From: Amblyomma americanum
Lineage: Eukaryota > Arthropoda > Arachnida > Ixodida > Ixodidae
NCBI RefSeq assembly: GCF_052857255.1
Contig: NC_135502.1
Span: forward strand, 187,423,806 to 187,487,805
Direction of reading: 5' to 3'
Length of the DNA: 64,000 nt
A program made the position numbers and the translations under genes. Shown in pieces: positions 38,535-48,252 of this stretch. Within the stretch, counting starts at the first letter, position 1; each line of letters begins with the position of its first letter. Under the pieces are notes generated by a model, which worked only from the letters and a program-made list of their open reading frames with translations, did no database searches and was not told the origin of the DNA.

Positions 38535-41303
38535 TTATTGCAAAATAAAGCGTGATATGTTGGCGATGAAATCTTTGAGTGATGCGCAGTTGACAGCATC
38601 GCAAGGCAGACTATTCCACTCACGGATTGCTTGTGGGAAGAAAGAGTACCTGAATATATCGTTGTGAAATCTGTACTCGGTTAAGTGCTGTTGGTGTTTT
38701 GTTCTGGTAGTGCGCGTGTTTGACTTTATTAAGTACTTACTCGTATCGATTTTCATACCGCCATTAAGCAGAAGGAAAAGAAACTTGAGGCGCAGTAGTC
38801 TGGCTCGGTTATGTATAGTGGGAAGGTCGGCTTGTCTTAAGAGCTGTGTAGGGGAGTCATGACGGCGATATTTGTTAAAAATAAATCTGACCGCTTTTCG
38901 TTGTACGCCCTCTAATCTTTCTATGTATTGTTTGCGGAAGGGGAGCCAACATATTATTCCATAGTCCATTATGGAGCGAACAAGTGAAGTGTATGCTAAG
39001 AGCTTAGTGTCGACTGATGCGGATTTAAGCGATCGTTTAATCGAGTAGAGAGCTGCCAGTGCTTTATTAGTAATATAGGCTACCTGCTTGTTCCATTTAA
39101 GATCCGAGGAAATTATTACTCCTAAATATTTATATTCTTCTACTTTCCTTAACATCTGTCCTTGTAGATAATAAGGGAGATTTATTGCCGCTCTCTTATT
39201 TGTTACTGTCATGCAAACCGTTTTTTCTACATTAATCGTCATCTGCCATGTTTCACACCAATGTGCTATGCTTTCAAGGGCACTATTTAGAATTGCTTGG
39301 TCTGCATGGCAGGTTATTTCTTTGTAAATGATGCAGTCGTCTGCAAACATTCTTACTGTTATGTTAGTACTATTATGCAGGTCGTTGATAAAAAGAAGAA
39401 AGAGGACAGGGGCCAGAACGGAGCCTTGTGGCACGCCAGACATCACATCGCCGCAATCTGAAGAATGCCCTTTAAAGTGTACATATTGGCGCCGGCCTGT
39501 AAGGTAGCCTTTCAGCCATTTGGTAATATTATTGTCACCGAGATAATGGAAAAGTTTTTGGAGGAGCTTAGGGTGGGAGACCCGATCGAACGCTTTCGAA
39601 AAGTCTAAGAATATCATGTCTGTTTGGCCACACTTGTCTATTGTAAACGCTAGGTCGTGAATTGTCTCTATTAATTGAGTAGTCGTAGACAAACCTTTTC
39701 TAAAGCCATGCTGGTTAGGCACAATTATGTTATTTGTTTCTAGAAATGATAGGATATGTTTAAGAATTAAATGTTCGAGGATTTTGCATGTTGTACAAGT
39801 AAGCGAGATTGGTCGATAATTGGATGCGTTGGTAATGTTGCCCGATTTATGTATAGGAATGACATTGGCAATTTTCCATTTCTCCGGGATTTCGCCTGTT
39901 TGCAGTGATTTTTCAAAAATAATCAGCAAGAACTTTGACATCCATTCCGCGTAACGCTTAAGAAATGCATTTGGTATGTTGTCGGGACCACCGGATTTTT
40001 TAGGGTCTATTTCAAGTAAGAGGGAAAGAATGCCCGATTCATTTATGATCAAATCATCTATTTTTGCTGTGTTACTCGGAGGATATTCTAGGTCAGGTTT
40101 TTTTCCATTGTCGTGCGTAAATACTGATATAAAGTAATCATTGAAGTCTGTAGCCTTCGCGATAGCCTCGGCGGGTGGTGGATTACTGTCCTGACGTGAA
40201 TTCGAATTGAGGTACCGCCAAAACTTGGAAGGAGATACTTTGATAAAATTACTTAGGGTGACGTTCATGTACTCATCTTTAGCCTTTTTTATAGCTGCCT
40301 TTAGTGCATGAGACGTTTCGCGTAATTTAACAGTGTAGACGGGTAGCGGCAGTTTATTCCTCAGTTTCCTATGTCTTGCAGTCTGGCGCTTTAATTGTAT
40401 AATTTTTCTTGTTATCCAAGGGTTTTTCTTATGCACCGGCTTGACCTTTGTGGGAATATATGCTGATAAGCAGTGCTGAATAATTCTTTCAAACGCTGAC
40501 CATAATGTGTCTACTGAAGCTGAACTATTCATGGCGAGAGCACTAAAGGTGGAATACGATTCATCTAGATAATCCAGTACACTAACGTCGTCGGCGTTTG
40601 TCCAGTCGAAAATTCGTGCACTCATCTTTACCGTAGGTGATGGCACGCCCAGCAGCAAGAAGCATTTAGCTGCTCTATGGTCTGATACGCCATCCACAAC
40701 TTCCCATGAAACTCTGTCATTTGCAATGCTATCACTCACAAAAATCAAGTCGAGTACATTTCTGCTTACTGCGGTAACACGTGTAGGTTCCTGGATAAGC
40801 TGTCTAAGGCCGAAGTTAAAGCTTACATCAAGCAGTGCATCTGTATGAGCTGTATCGGCATTTTTTTTATCAAGCGTGTCCCAGGTTATGCCAGCCAGGT
40901 TAAAATCTCCCGTAAGGATTATCTTAGTATTGTGGGTGAAATGACTTTCCATATAATTTGCTAGCACGTGTAAGATATCTAGGGTAGCATTAGGGGGCCG
41001 ATACATAGTGCCTAAAAAAAAGACGGATGTGTCTACCATGATTTTGCACCAAAGTGCTTCAGCGCCTATGATTTCTGGCATGGGTGTGACGTAAATGTAT
41101 TCCCTGATCAAGATTGCCACACCACCGCCGCGAGAGCACCTATCTTTGCGCATGACAGTGTAACCAGGAGGGAAGACATCACTACTTGAAATATCAGGAG
41201 AAAGCCATGTTTCTGTGACTGCGACAATATCAGGAGAGTGTTCGAGAATGAATGCTTCAAGTTCTGTAGTTTTGTTGACGACACTTCTGGCGTTTATGTT
41301 CAC
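38535..41303 (-). CDS. LINE ORF2: AP endonuclease / reverse transcriptase
   Basis: This encodes the enzyme that nicks target DNA and copies element RNA in place. In the 922 residues from the GTG at 41,303, the endonuclease (about 1-230) has NAR at 4-6, ETW with the catalytic E31, TGDFN at 131-135, DLIFVS at 185-190 and SDHR at 207-210. The reverse transcriptase (about 470-740) has FLDFSKAFD with D567, SGVPQGSVLAP at 622-632, FADD with D655/D656 and YLGVIIS near 726. A CR1-like C-terminus holds EWNSLP at 895-900. There is no stop or frameshift. The frame stays open upstream to 41,390 but contains no ATG before residue 51 (MRKDR). Translation therefore probably depends on ORF1, by frameshifting or reinitiation, or on a non-AUG start. 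It overlaps the ORF1 3' end in the -1 frame. Likely catalytically complete. Confidence 0.93.
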   Translation of the reverse strand: MNINARSVVNKTTELEAFILEHSPDIVAVTETWLSPDISSSDVFPPGYTVMRKDRCSRGGGVAILIREYIYVTPMPEIIGAEALWCKIMVDTSVFFLGTMYRPPNATLDILHVLANYMESHFTHNTKIILTGDFNLAGITWDTLDKKNADTAHTDALLDVSFNFGLRQLIQEPTRVTAVSRNVLDLIFVSDSIANDRVSWEVVDGVSDHRAAKCFLLLGVPSPTVKMSARIFDWTNADDVSVLDYLDESYSTFSALAMNSSASVDTLWSAFERIIQHCLSAYIPTKVKPVHKKNPWITRKIIQLKRQTARHRKLRNKLPLPVYTVKLRETSHALKAAIKKAKDEYMNVTLSNFIKVSPSKFWRYLNSNSRQDSNPPPAEAIAKATDFNDYFISVFTHDNGKKPDLEYPPSNTAKIDDLIINESGILSLLLEIDPKKSGGPDNIPNAFLKRYAEWMSKFLLIIFEKSLQTGEIPEKWKIANVIPIHKSGNITNASNYRPISLTCTTCKILEHLILKHILSFLETNNIIVPNQHGFRKGLSTTTQLIETIHDLAFTIDKCGQTDMIFLDFSKAFDRVSHPKLLQKLFHYLGDNNITKWLKGYLTGRRQYVHFKGHSSDCGDVMSGVPQGSVLAPVLFLLFINDLHNSTNITVRMFADDCIIYKEITCHADQAILNSALESIAHWCETWQMTINVEKTVCMTVTNKRAAINLPYYLQGQMLRKVEEYKYLGVIISSDLKWNKQVAYITNKALAALYSIKRSLKSASVDTKLLAYTSLVRSIMDYGIICWLPFRKQYIERLEGVQRKAVRFIFNKYRRHDSPTQLLRQADLPTIHNRARLLRLKFLFLLLNGGMKIDTSKYLIKSNTRTTRTKHQQHLTEYRFHNDIFRYSFFPQAIREWNSLPCDAVNCASLKDFIANISRFILQ

Positions 41304-41338
41304 TATGATTAAGGTGGGTGGTATTACGTGCTTGATCG

Positions 41339-41345
41339 GTTTTTT
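41339..41345 (-). promoter_or_regulatory. A_AAA_AAC slippery heptamer 2 before ORF1 stop
   Basis: Read in the ORF1 frame as GGA AAA AAC CGA, this is a canonical -1 frameshift heptamer of the X XXY YYZ type. It lies about 13 bp before the ORF1 TAA. A -1 slip here enters the ORF2 frame (CCG ATC AAG CAC...), which then runs open to 38,535. It could instead be a chance Lys-Asn pair. Confidence 0.5.
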
Positions 41346-41362
41346 CCCCCTTTGAATGGCTG

Positions 41363-41369
41363 GTTTTTT
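41363..41369 (-). promoter_or_regulatory. A_AAA_AAC slippery heptamer 1 before ORF1 stop
   Basis: Read in the ORF1 frame as GCA AAA AAC CAG, a second identical heptamer exactly 24 bp upstream of the other. A -1 slip leads into CCA GCC ATT CAA, which is the ORF2 frame. Having two phased copies and an ORF2 without a nearby ATG makes programmed frameshifting plausible. No stimulatory structure was computed. Confidence 0.5.
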
Positions 41370-41693
41370 GCCACGGGTACTCTGGCTTCTTTATCGTCGT
41401 CCCAGACATAAACCTGCTCATTGATTTTAATCTTGTCGTACATAAGTGATACTTTTTCACCCCTATCTCGGTTGTCTTTGCTGCTATCCCAAAGTTTTTT
41501 TCGAATGCCACGTACACGTAAAGAAAAATCTTCGCCAACCGAAACACCGGAATTTTTTAGTTTGTAACAATTCTTCATTATGTTTGCCTTGTCTCTGAAG
41601 CTTTGCAACTTCAGAATAACTGGTCGGGTTTTGTTTTCAGCTTTGGTGCCTAGGCGGTGCATTCTCTCGATTCCCGAGATTGTGACACCAAGG

Positions 41694-41703
41694 GTACCGT
41701 ACC
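41694..41703 (-). other. 5-bp tandem duplication breaking ORF1
   Basis: The + strand reads GTACCGTACC followed by GTT. Two copies of GTACC shift the ORF1 frame and lead to the premature stop at 41,650. With a single copy the upstream RRM frame would run into the downstream IERMHRLG frame. This is the only ORF1 lesion I found. Confidence 0.75.
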
Positions 41704-42018
41704 GTTAATTTTTTCTGTGATTTTTGAATTCAGGTCATCTGTTTTCTCGTCCTCTTCTTCCGTAATTCCGTAAAAAATTAAGTTTGATCTTCTACTTCTG
41801 TTCTCAAGGTCATCAACCTGAAGAGCTAGCCTACTAATGATGTTTTCAAATGTCTCCATTTTCTCCTCAACACCTGCGATTCTGCCTTCGAGATGAGCCA
41901 ACGTGTCCAGTTTCGCATGAATGCCTTCCAGAGATTCGTTTATAGCCTTGTTGTCTTTTTTTATTACAGCTATCTCACCAGCCAATTTGCGGATTTCAGT
42001 CAGGACTTCCTGCATGTT

Positions 42019-42060
42019 AGGTCCGGGGTTACTTTCCACATCCCCAGCAAGCAGCAGCAA
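42019..42060 (-). other. 2A ribosome-skipping motif in ORF1
   Basis: The codons read LLLLAGDVESNPGP, matching the 2A consensus D-V/I-E-x-N-P-G-P with the usual preceding leucine-rich and glycine context. In known 2A sequences the ribosome omits the bond between the last G and P (here 42,024/42,021), releasing the upstream peptide and continuing with the downstream protein. 2A motifs are known near the N-terminus of some APE-type non-LTR retrotransposon proteins. Here it would separate a roughly 62-residue leader from the ORF1 coiled coil, which starts PNMQEV. Activity is inferred, not shown. Confidence 0.9.
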
Positions 42061-42173
42061 GTACCTCAAAGAGACTATGCTATCACAAATAATTGTATAC
42101 ACTTCGCCTGGGCAAGGCAGCACCACAAGAAAAATGTCGCTACTTCTGTAACATTTGCCAAACCGTTTTCTCA

Positions 42174-42364
42174 CCTGGAGCAAGAAGATGAATGGATTAC
42201 TCGACATGTTCACTGCGGTGCCACCATGCCCAATGCCGCCGTCGGTCGCATCGCGCCCTTTATAGGCACGTGAAGACGACGGCGCTGTGGCAGCCGCTGT
42301 GCCTCCGAGGGGGGCGTAGACCAGTTGATCCAGCCGTCCAAGAAATGCGCCGGGACCCAGCTCG
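42174..42364 (-). repeat. LINE 5' region repeat, inner copy
   Basis: This 191-bp block contains the ORF1 ATG (42,205-42,207), a CACGTG E-box-like hexamer near 42,268 and GC-rich sequence. It recurs 306 bp further 5' at 42,480-42,670. Its ORF1-proximal edge is CTCCAG followed by GTGAGAAAAC, a good match to a splice donor. The 306-bp period is a multiple of three, so the leader frame is open across both copies. Confidence 0.88.
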
Positions 42365-42479
42365 TTCAGCGGGGCTTTGCAGCACTCGGTACAATGCGGA
42401 GCAAGCGGTGCTGATGCGGTACGGTTGATTGTCCGGGTGCCGTCCACGAAACGATCGCAAGAAATCAGCAGACCAAGCG

Positions 42480-42670
42480 CCTGGAGCAAGAAGATGAATG
42501 GATTACTCGACATGTTCACTGCGGTGCCACCATGCCCAATGCCGCCGTCGGTCGCATCGCGCCCTTTATAGGCACGTGAAGACGACGGCGCTGTGGCAGC
42601 CGCTGTGCCTCCGAGGGGGGCGTAGACCAGTTGATCCAGCCGTCCAAGAAATGCGCCGGGACCCAGCTCG
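42480..42670 (-). repeat. LINE 5' region repeat, outer copy
   Basis: This is the second copy of the 191-bp block. After the same CTCCAG it continues with GCGCTTGGTCTGCTGATT instead of the GTGAG seen in the inner copy. A unique 115-bp spacer (42,365-42,479) then leads into the inner copy. At its outer end GCTGGGTCCC occurs twice within about 24 bp, next to the insertion junction at 42,677/42,678. It may be a promoter-type monomer, as in some LINE 5' UTRs, or a trace of a spliced or template-switched transcript. Confidence 0.85.
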
Positions 42671-45600
42671 GGACCCAGCAACAAAACAAATACGTCCAGC
42701 CTTGCCCGCACCATGAAAGCAAGACCTGCACTACGAGCAGCATGAACGGGCGCTTGAACAGCGAGAACCGCCTCTTTAGTACCGAGTTTTTGAGCGAAGG
42801 AGTCGAATCGCAACAAAACAAATACGTCCAGCGTTGCGCGCACCATGAAAGCTAGACCTGCACTACGAGCAGCTTGAACGGGCGCTTGAACAGCGATAAC
42901 CGCCACTTTAGTATCGAGTTTTTGAGCGACGGAGTCCAATTGCAACAAAACAAATACGTCCAGCGTTGCGCGCACCATGAAAGCTAGACCTGCACTACGA
43001 GCAGCATGAACGGGCGCTTGAACAGCGAGAACCGCCTCTTTAGTACCGAGTTTTTGAGCGAAGGAGTCCAATTGCAACAAAACAATTACGTCCAGCGTTG
43101 CGCGCACCAAGAAAGCTGGACCTGCACTACAAGCAGCATGAACGGGCTCTTGAAACTCGAGAACCGCCTCTTTAGTACAGAGTTTTTGAGCGAACGTGTC
43201 CAATTGCAACAAAACAAATACGTCCGGCGATGCGCGCACCATGAAAGCTGGACCTGCACCACGAGCAGAATGAACGGGTTCTTGAACAGCCAGAACCGCC
43301 TCTTTAGTACCGAGTTTTTGAGCGAAGGAATCCAATTGCAACAAAACAAATACGTCTAGCGCTGTGCGTACCATGAAAGCTAGACCTGCACCACGAGCAG
43401 CATGAACGGGCGCTTGAACAGCGAGAACCGCCTCTTTAGTACCCAGTTTTTGAGCGAAGGAGTCCCATTGCAACAAAATAAATACGTCCAGCGATGCGCG
43501 CACCATGAAAGCTAGACCTGCACCACGAGCAGCATGAACAGGCGCTTGAACAGCGAGAACCGGCTCTTTAGTACCGAGTTTTTGAGCGAAGGATTCCAAT
43601 TGCAACAAAACAAATACGTCCAGCCTTGCCCGCACCATGAAAGCTAGACCTGCACTACGAGCAGCATGAACGGGCGCTTGAACAGCGAGAACCGCCTCTT
43701 TAGTACCAAGCTTTTGAGCGAAGGAGTCCAATTGCAACAAAACAAATAGGTCCAGCGTTGCGCGCACCATGAAAGGTAGACCTGCACCACGAGCAGCATG
43801 AACGGGCGCTTGAACAGCGAGAACCGCCTCTTTTGTACCGAGTTTTTGAGCGAAGGAGTCCAATTGCAACAAAACAAATACGTCCAGCGATGCGCGCACC
43901 ATGAAATCTAGACCTGCACCACGAGCAGCATGAACGCGCGCTTGAACAGCGAGAACCACCTCTTCAGTACCGAGTTTTTGAGCGCAGGACACGAATTTCA
44001 ACAAAACAAATACGTCCAGGGATGCGCGCACCATGAAAGCTGGACCTGCACCACTAGCAGCATGAACGGGCGCCAGAACAGCGAGAACCGCCTCTTTAGT
44101 ACCGAGTGTTTAAGCGAAGAAGTCCAACTGCAACAAAACAAATACGTCCAGCGATGCGCGCACCATGAAAGCTAGACCTGCACCACTAGCAGCATGAACG
44201 GGCGCAGAACAACGAGAACCGCCTCTTTAGTACCGAGTTTTTGAGCGAAGGGGTCCAATTGCAACAAAACAAATACGTCCAGCGATGCGCGCACCATGAA
44301 AGCTGGACCTGTACCACGAGCAGCATGAACGGGCGCTAGAATTGCGAGAGCCGCCTGGTTAGTACCGGGTTTTTAAGCGAAGGAGTCCAACCGCAACAAA
44401 ACAAATACGTCCAGCGATGCGCGCACCTTGAAAGCTAGACCTGCACCACGAGCAGCTTGAACGGGCGCTTGAACAGCGAGAACTGCCACTTTAGTATCGA
44501 GTTTTTGACCGGAGGAGTCCAATTGCAACAAAACAAATACGTCCAGCCTTGCGCGCACCATGAAAGCTAGACCTGCACTACGAGCAGCATGAACAGGCGC
44601 TTGATCAGCCAGAACCGCCTCTTTAGTACCGATTATTTGAGCCAAGGAGTCGAATTGCAACAAAACAAATACGTCCAGCGATGCGCCCACCATGAAAGCT
44701 TGACCTGCACCACGAGCAGCACGAACGGGCACTTGAACAGCGAGAACTGCCTGTTTAGTACCGAGTTTTTGAGCGAAGGAGTCCAATTGCAACAAAACAA
44801 ATAGGTCCAGCGTTGCGCGCACCATGAAAACTAGACCTGCACCATGAGCAGCACGAACGGGCGCTTGAACAGCGAGAACCGCCTCTTTAGTACCGAGTTT
44901 TTGAGCGAAGGAGTCCAATTGCAACAAAACAAATACGTCCAGCGATGCGCGCACTATGAAAGCTAGATCTGCACCACGAGCAGCATGAACGGGCGCTAGA
45001 CTGCGAGAACCGCCTCGTTAGTACCAAGTTTTTGAGCGAAGGAGTCCAATTGCAAAAAAACAAATTCGTCCAGCGATGCGCGCACCAAGAAAGCTGGACC
45101 TGCACCACGAGCAGCACGAACGGGCGCTTGAACAGCGAGAACCGCCTCTTTTGTACCGAGTTTTTAAGCGAAGGAGTCCAATTGCAACAAAACAAATAGG
45201 TCCAGCGTTGCGCGCACCATGAAAACTAGACCTGCACCATGAGCAGCACGAACGGGCGCTTGAACAGCGAGAACCGCCTCTTTAGTACCGAGTTTTTAAG
45301 CGAAGGAGTCCAATTGCAACAAAACAAATAGGTCCAGCGTTGCGCGCACCATGAAAACTAGACCTGCACCACGAGCAGCACGAACGGGCGCTTGAACAGC
45401 GAGAACCACCACTTTAGTACCGAGTTCTTGAGCGAAGGAGTCGAATTTCAACAAAACAAATACGTCCAGCGATGCGCGCACCATGAAAGCTAGATCTGCA
45501 CCACGAGCAGCATGAACGGGCGCTAGAACTGCGAGAACCGCCTCGTTAGTACCAACTTTTTGAGCGAAGGAGTCCAATTGCAACAAAACAAATACGTCCA

Positions 45601-46278
45601 GCGTTGCGCGCACCATGAAAACTAGACCTGCACCATGAGCAGCACGAACGGGCGCTTGAACAGCGAGAACCACCACTTTAGTACCGAGTTTTTGAGCGAA
45701 GGAGTCGAATTTCAACAAAACAAATACGTCCAGCGATGCGCGCACCATGAAAGCTAGATCTGCACCACGAGCAGCATGAACGGGCGCTAGAACTGCGAGA
45801 ACCGCCTCGTTAGTACCAATTTTTTGAGCGAAGCAGTCCAATTGCAATAAAACAAATACGTCCAGCGATGCGCGCACCATGAAATATAGGCCTGCACCAC
45901 GAGCAGCATGAACGCGCGCTTGAACAGCGAGAACCACCTCTTTAGTACCGAGTTCTTGAGCGAGGGAGTCGAATTTCAACAAAACAAATACGTCCAGCGA
46001 TGCGCGCACCATGAAAGCTGGACCTGCACCACTAGCAGCATGAACGCGCGCTTGAACAGCGAGAACCACCTCTTCAGTACCGAGATTTTGAGCGAAGGAG
46101 TCGAATTTCAACAAAACAAATACGTCCAGGGATGCGCGCACCATGAAAGTTGGACCTGCACCACTAGCAGCATGAACGGGCGCCAGAACAGCGAGAACCG
46201 CCTCTTTAGTACCGAGTTTTTAAGCGAAGTCCAACTGCAACAAAACAAATACGTCCAGCGATGCGCGCACCATGAAAG

Positions 46279-48252
46279 CTAGACCTGCACCACTAGCAGC
46301 ATGAACGGGCGCAGAACAACGAGAACTGCCACTTTAGTATCGAGTTTTTGACCGAAGGAGTCCAATTGCAAAAAAACAAATACGTCCAGACTTTCCCGCA
46401 CCATGAAAGCTAGACCTGCACTACGAGCAGCATGAACGGGCGCTTGAACAGCGAGAACCGCCTCTTTAGTACCGAGTTTTTGAGCGAAGGAGTCCAATTG
46501 CAACAAAACAAATACGTCCAGCATTGCGCGCACCATGAAAGCTAGACCTGCACTACGAGCAGCATGAACGGGCTCTTGAACCTCGAGAACCGCCTCTTTA
46601 GTACCGAGTTTTTGAGCGAACGTGTCCAATTGCAACAAAACAAATACGTCCGGCGATGCGCGCACCATGAAAGCTGGACCTGCACCACGAGCAGAATGAA
46701 CGGGTTCTTGAACAGCGAGAACCGCCTCTTTAGTACCAAGTTTTTGAGCGAAGGAGTCCAAATGCAACAAAACAAATACGTCCAGCGATGCGCGCACCAT
46801 GAAAGCTAGACCTGCACCACGAGCAGCATAAACGGGCGCTTGAACAGCGAGAACTGCCTCTTTAGTACCGAGTTTTTGAGCGAAGGAGTCCAATTGCAAC
46901 AAAACGATTACGTCTAGCGGTGTGCGTACCATGAAAGCTAGACCTGCACCACGGGCAGCTTGAACGGGCGCTTGAACAGCGAGAAACGCCACTTTAGTAT
47001 CGAGTTTTTGAGCGACGGAGTCCAATTGCAACAAAACAAATACGTCCAGCGTTGCGCGCACCATGAAAGCTAGACCTGCACTTCGAGCAGCATGAACGGG
47101 CGCTTGAACAGCGAGAACCGCCTCTTTAGTACCGAGTTTTTGAGCGAAGGAGTCCAATTGCAACAAAACAAATACGTCCAGCGTTGCGCGCAACAAGAAA
47201 GCTGGACCTGCACACCCAGCAGCATGAACGGGCGCTTGAACAGCGAGAACCGCCTCTTTAGTACCGATTATTTGAGCCAAGGAGTCGAATTGCAACAAAA
47301 CAAATACGTCCAGCGATGCGCCCACCATGAAAGCTTGACCTGCACCACGAGCAGCACGAACGGGCACTTGAACAGCGAGAACTGCCTCTTTAGTACCGAG
47401 TTTTTGAGCCAAGGAGTCAAATTGCAACCAAATAAATACGTCCAGCGATGCGCGCAACTTGAAAGCTAGACCTGCACCACAAATAGCATGAACGGGCGCT
47501 TGAACAGCGAGGACCGCCTCTTTAGTACCGAGTTTTTGAGCGAAGGAGTCCAATTGCAACAAAACAAATACGTCCAGCGTTGCGCGCACCATGAAAACTA
47601 CACCTGCACCATGAGCAGCACGAACGGGCGCTTGAACAGCGAGAACCGCCTCTTTAGTACCGAGTTTTTGAGCGAAGGATTCCAATTGCAACAAAACAAA
47701 TACGTCCAGCGATGCGCGCACCATGAAAGCTAAACCTGCACCACGAGCAGCATTTGCGGGCTCTTGAACAGCGAGAACCGCCTCTTTAGTACCGAGGTTT
47801 TTAGCGAAGGAATCCAATTGCAACAAAACAAATACGTCTAGCGGTGTGCGTACCATGAAAGCTAGACCTGCACCACGAGCAGCATGAACGGGCGCTTGAA
47901 CAGCGAGAACGGCCCCTTTAGTACCCAGTTTTTGAGCGAAGGAGTCCAATTGCAACAAAACGAATACGTCTAGCGGTGTGCGTACCATGAAAGCTAGACC
48001 TGCACCACGAGCAGCTTGAACGGGCGCTTGAACAGCGAGAAACGCCACTTTAGTATCGAGTTTTTGAGCGACGGAATCCAATTGCAACAAAACAAATACG
48101 TCCAGCGATGCGCGCACCATGAAATCTAGACCTGCACCACGAGCAGCATGAACGCGCACTTGAGCAGCGAGAACCACCTCTTCAGTACCGAGTTTTTGAG
48201 CGAAGGAGTCGAATTTCAACAAAACAAATACGTCCAGGGATGCGCGCACCAT
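46279..48252 (-). other. Array open frame, 657 codons
   Basis: This is the longest frame in the right block. It ends in the shifted VVLRPFMLLVVQV tail caused by the 1-bp-shorter unit CGCAGAACAACG, as several other array frames do. Its unit order near the lower end matches the lower end of the 26,828-31,309 frame at an offset of about 19,451 bp, which explains the identical ending. A 3-bp deletion just outside it (near 46,228) is frame-neutral. Confidence 0.2.

Larger units (their letters stand above)
41324..42207 (-). pseudogene. LINE ORF1 (2A leader, coiled coil, RRM-like, C-terminal domain), one frameshift
   Basis: ORF1 proteins bind element RNA and help form the RNP. From ATG 42,207 there is a leader of about 62 residues ending LLLLAGDVESNPGP. 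A heptad-rich coiled coil follows (roughly 42,010-41,800), then ENRSRRSNLIFYGI, which resembles the RRM of L1-type ORF1p. The frame ends prematurely at 41,650. The C-terminal part (MHRLGTK... to KGGKNRSST, stop TAA at 41,326-41,324) is in another frame. The likely cause is a 5-bp tandem duplication at 41,694-41,703. No CCHC knuckle is visible. It overlaps the ORF2 frame by about 65 bp. Only this one lesion was found, so it is a recently broken or possibly polymorphic copy. Confidence 0.85.
38130..42677 (-). mobile_element. Non-LTR (EEP/RT) retrotransposon inserted in the array
   Basis: A 4,548-bp element in minus orientation. The order from 5' (42,677) to 3' (38,130) is: duplicated 5' region, ORF1 with a 2A motif, overlapping ORF2 with AP endonuclease and reverse transcriptase, 3' UTR with a hairpin, and a short AAAT-type tail. 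ORF2 size, the EEP-RT order and the C-terminal EWNSLP motif fit the CR1/L2/Jockey-like group; the exact clade is not decided. The uninterrupted array paralogue at 53,11x-54,45x shows the target as CCAATT|GCAAC. Left-side offset (15,363) minus right-side offset (10,815) equals 4,548, so nothing was lost and no target duplication is visible. ORF2 is intact and ORF1 has one small lesion, so the copy looks young. Confidence 0.95.

Noticed and set aside
41257..41547. 96-codon third frame overlapping the ORF1-ORF2 joint
   Set aside because: It overlaps both real frames, has no recognised domain, and does not connect ORF1 to ORF2 by a -1 slip.
41893..42273. 126-codon + strand frame opposite LINE ORF1
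   Set aside because: Antisense to the coiled-coil and 2A region, which have clear family features on the minus strand.
38115..42690. Target-site duplication around the LINE
   Set aside because: Comparison with the empty paralogue at 53,492/53,493 leaves no duplicated bases. The bases before GCAAC on the right (ACCCA) do not match CAATT on the left.
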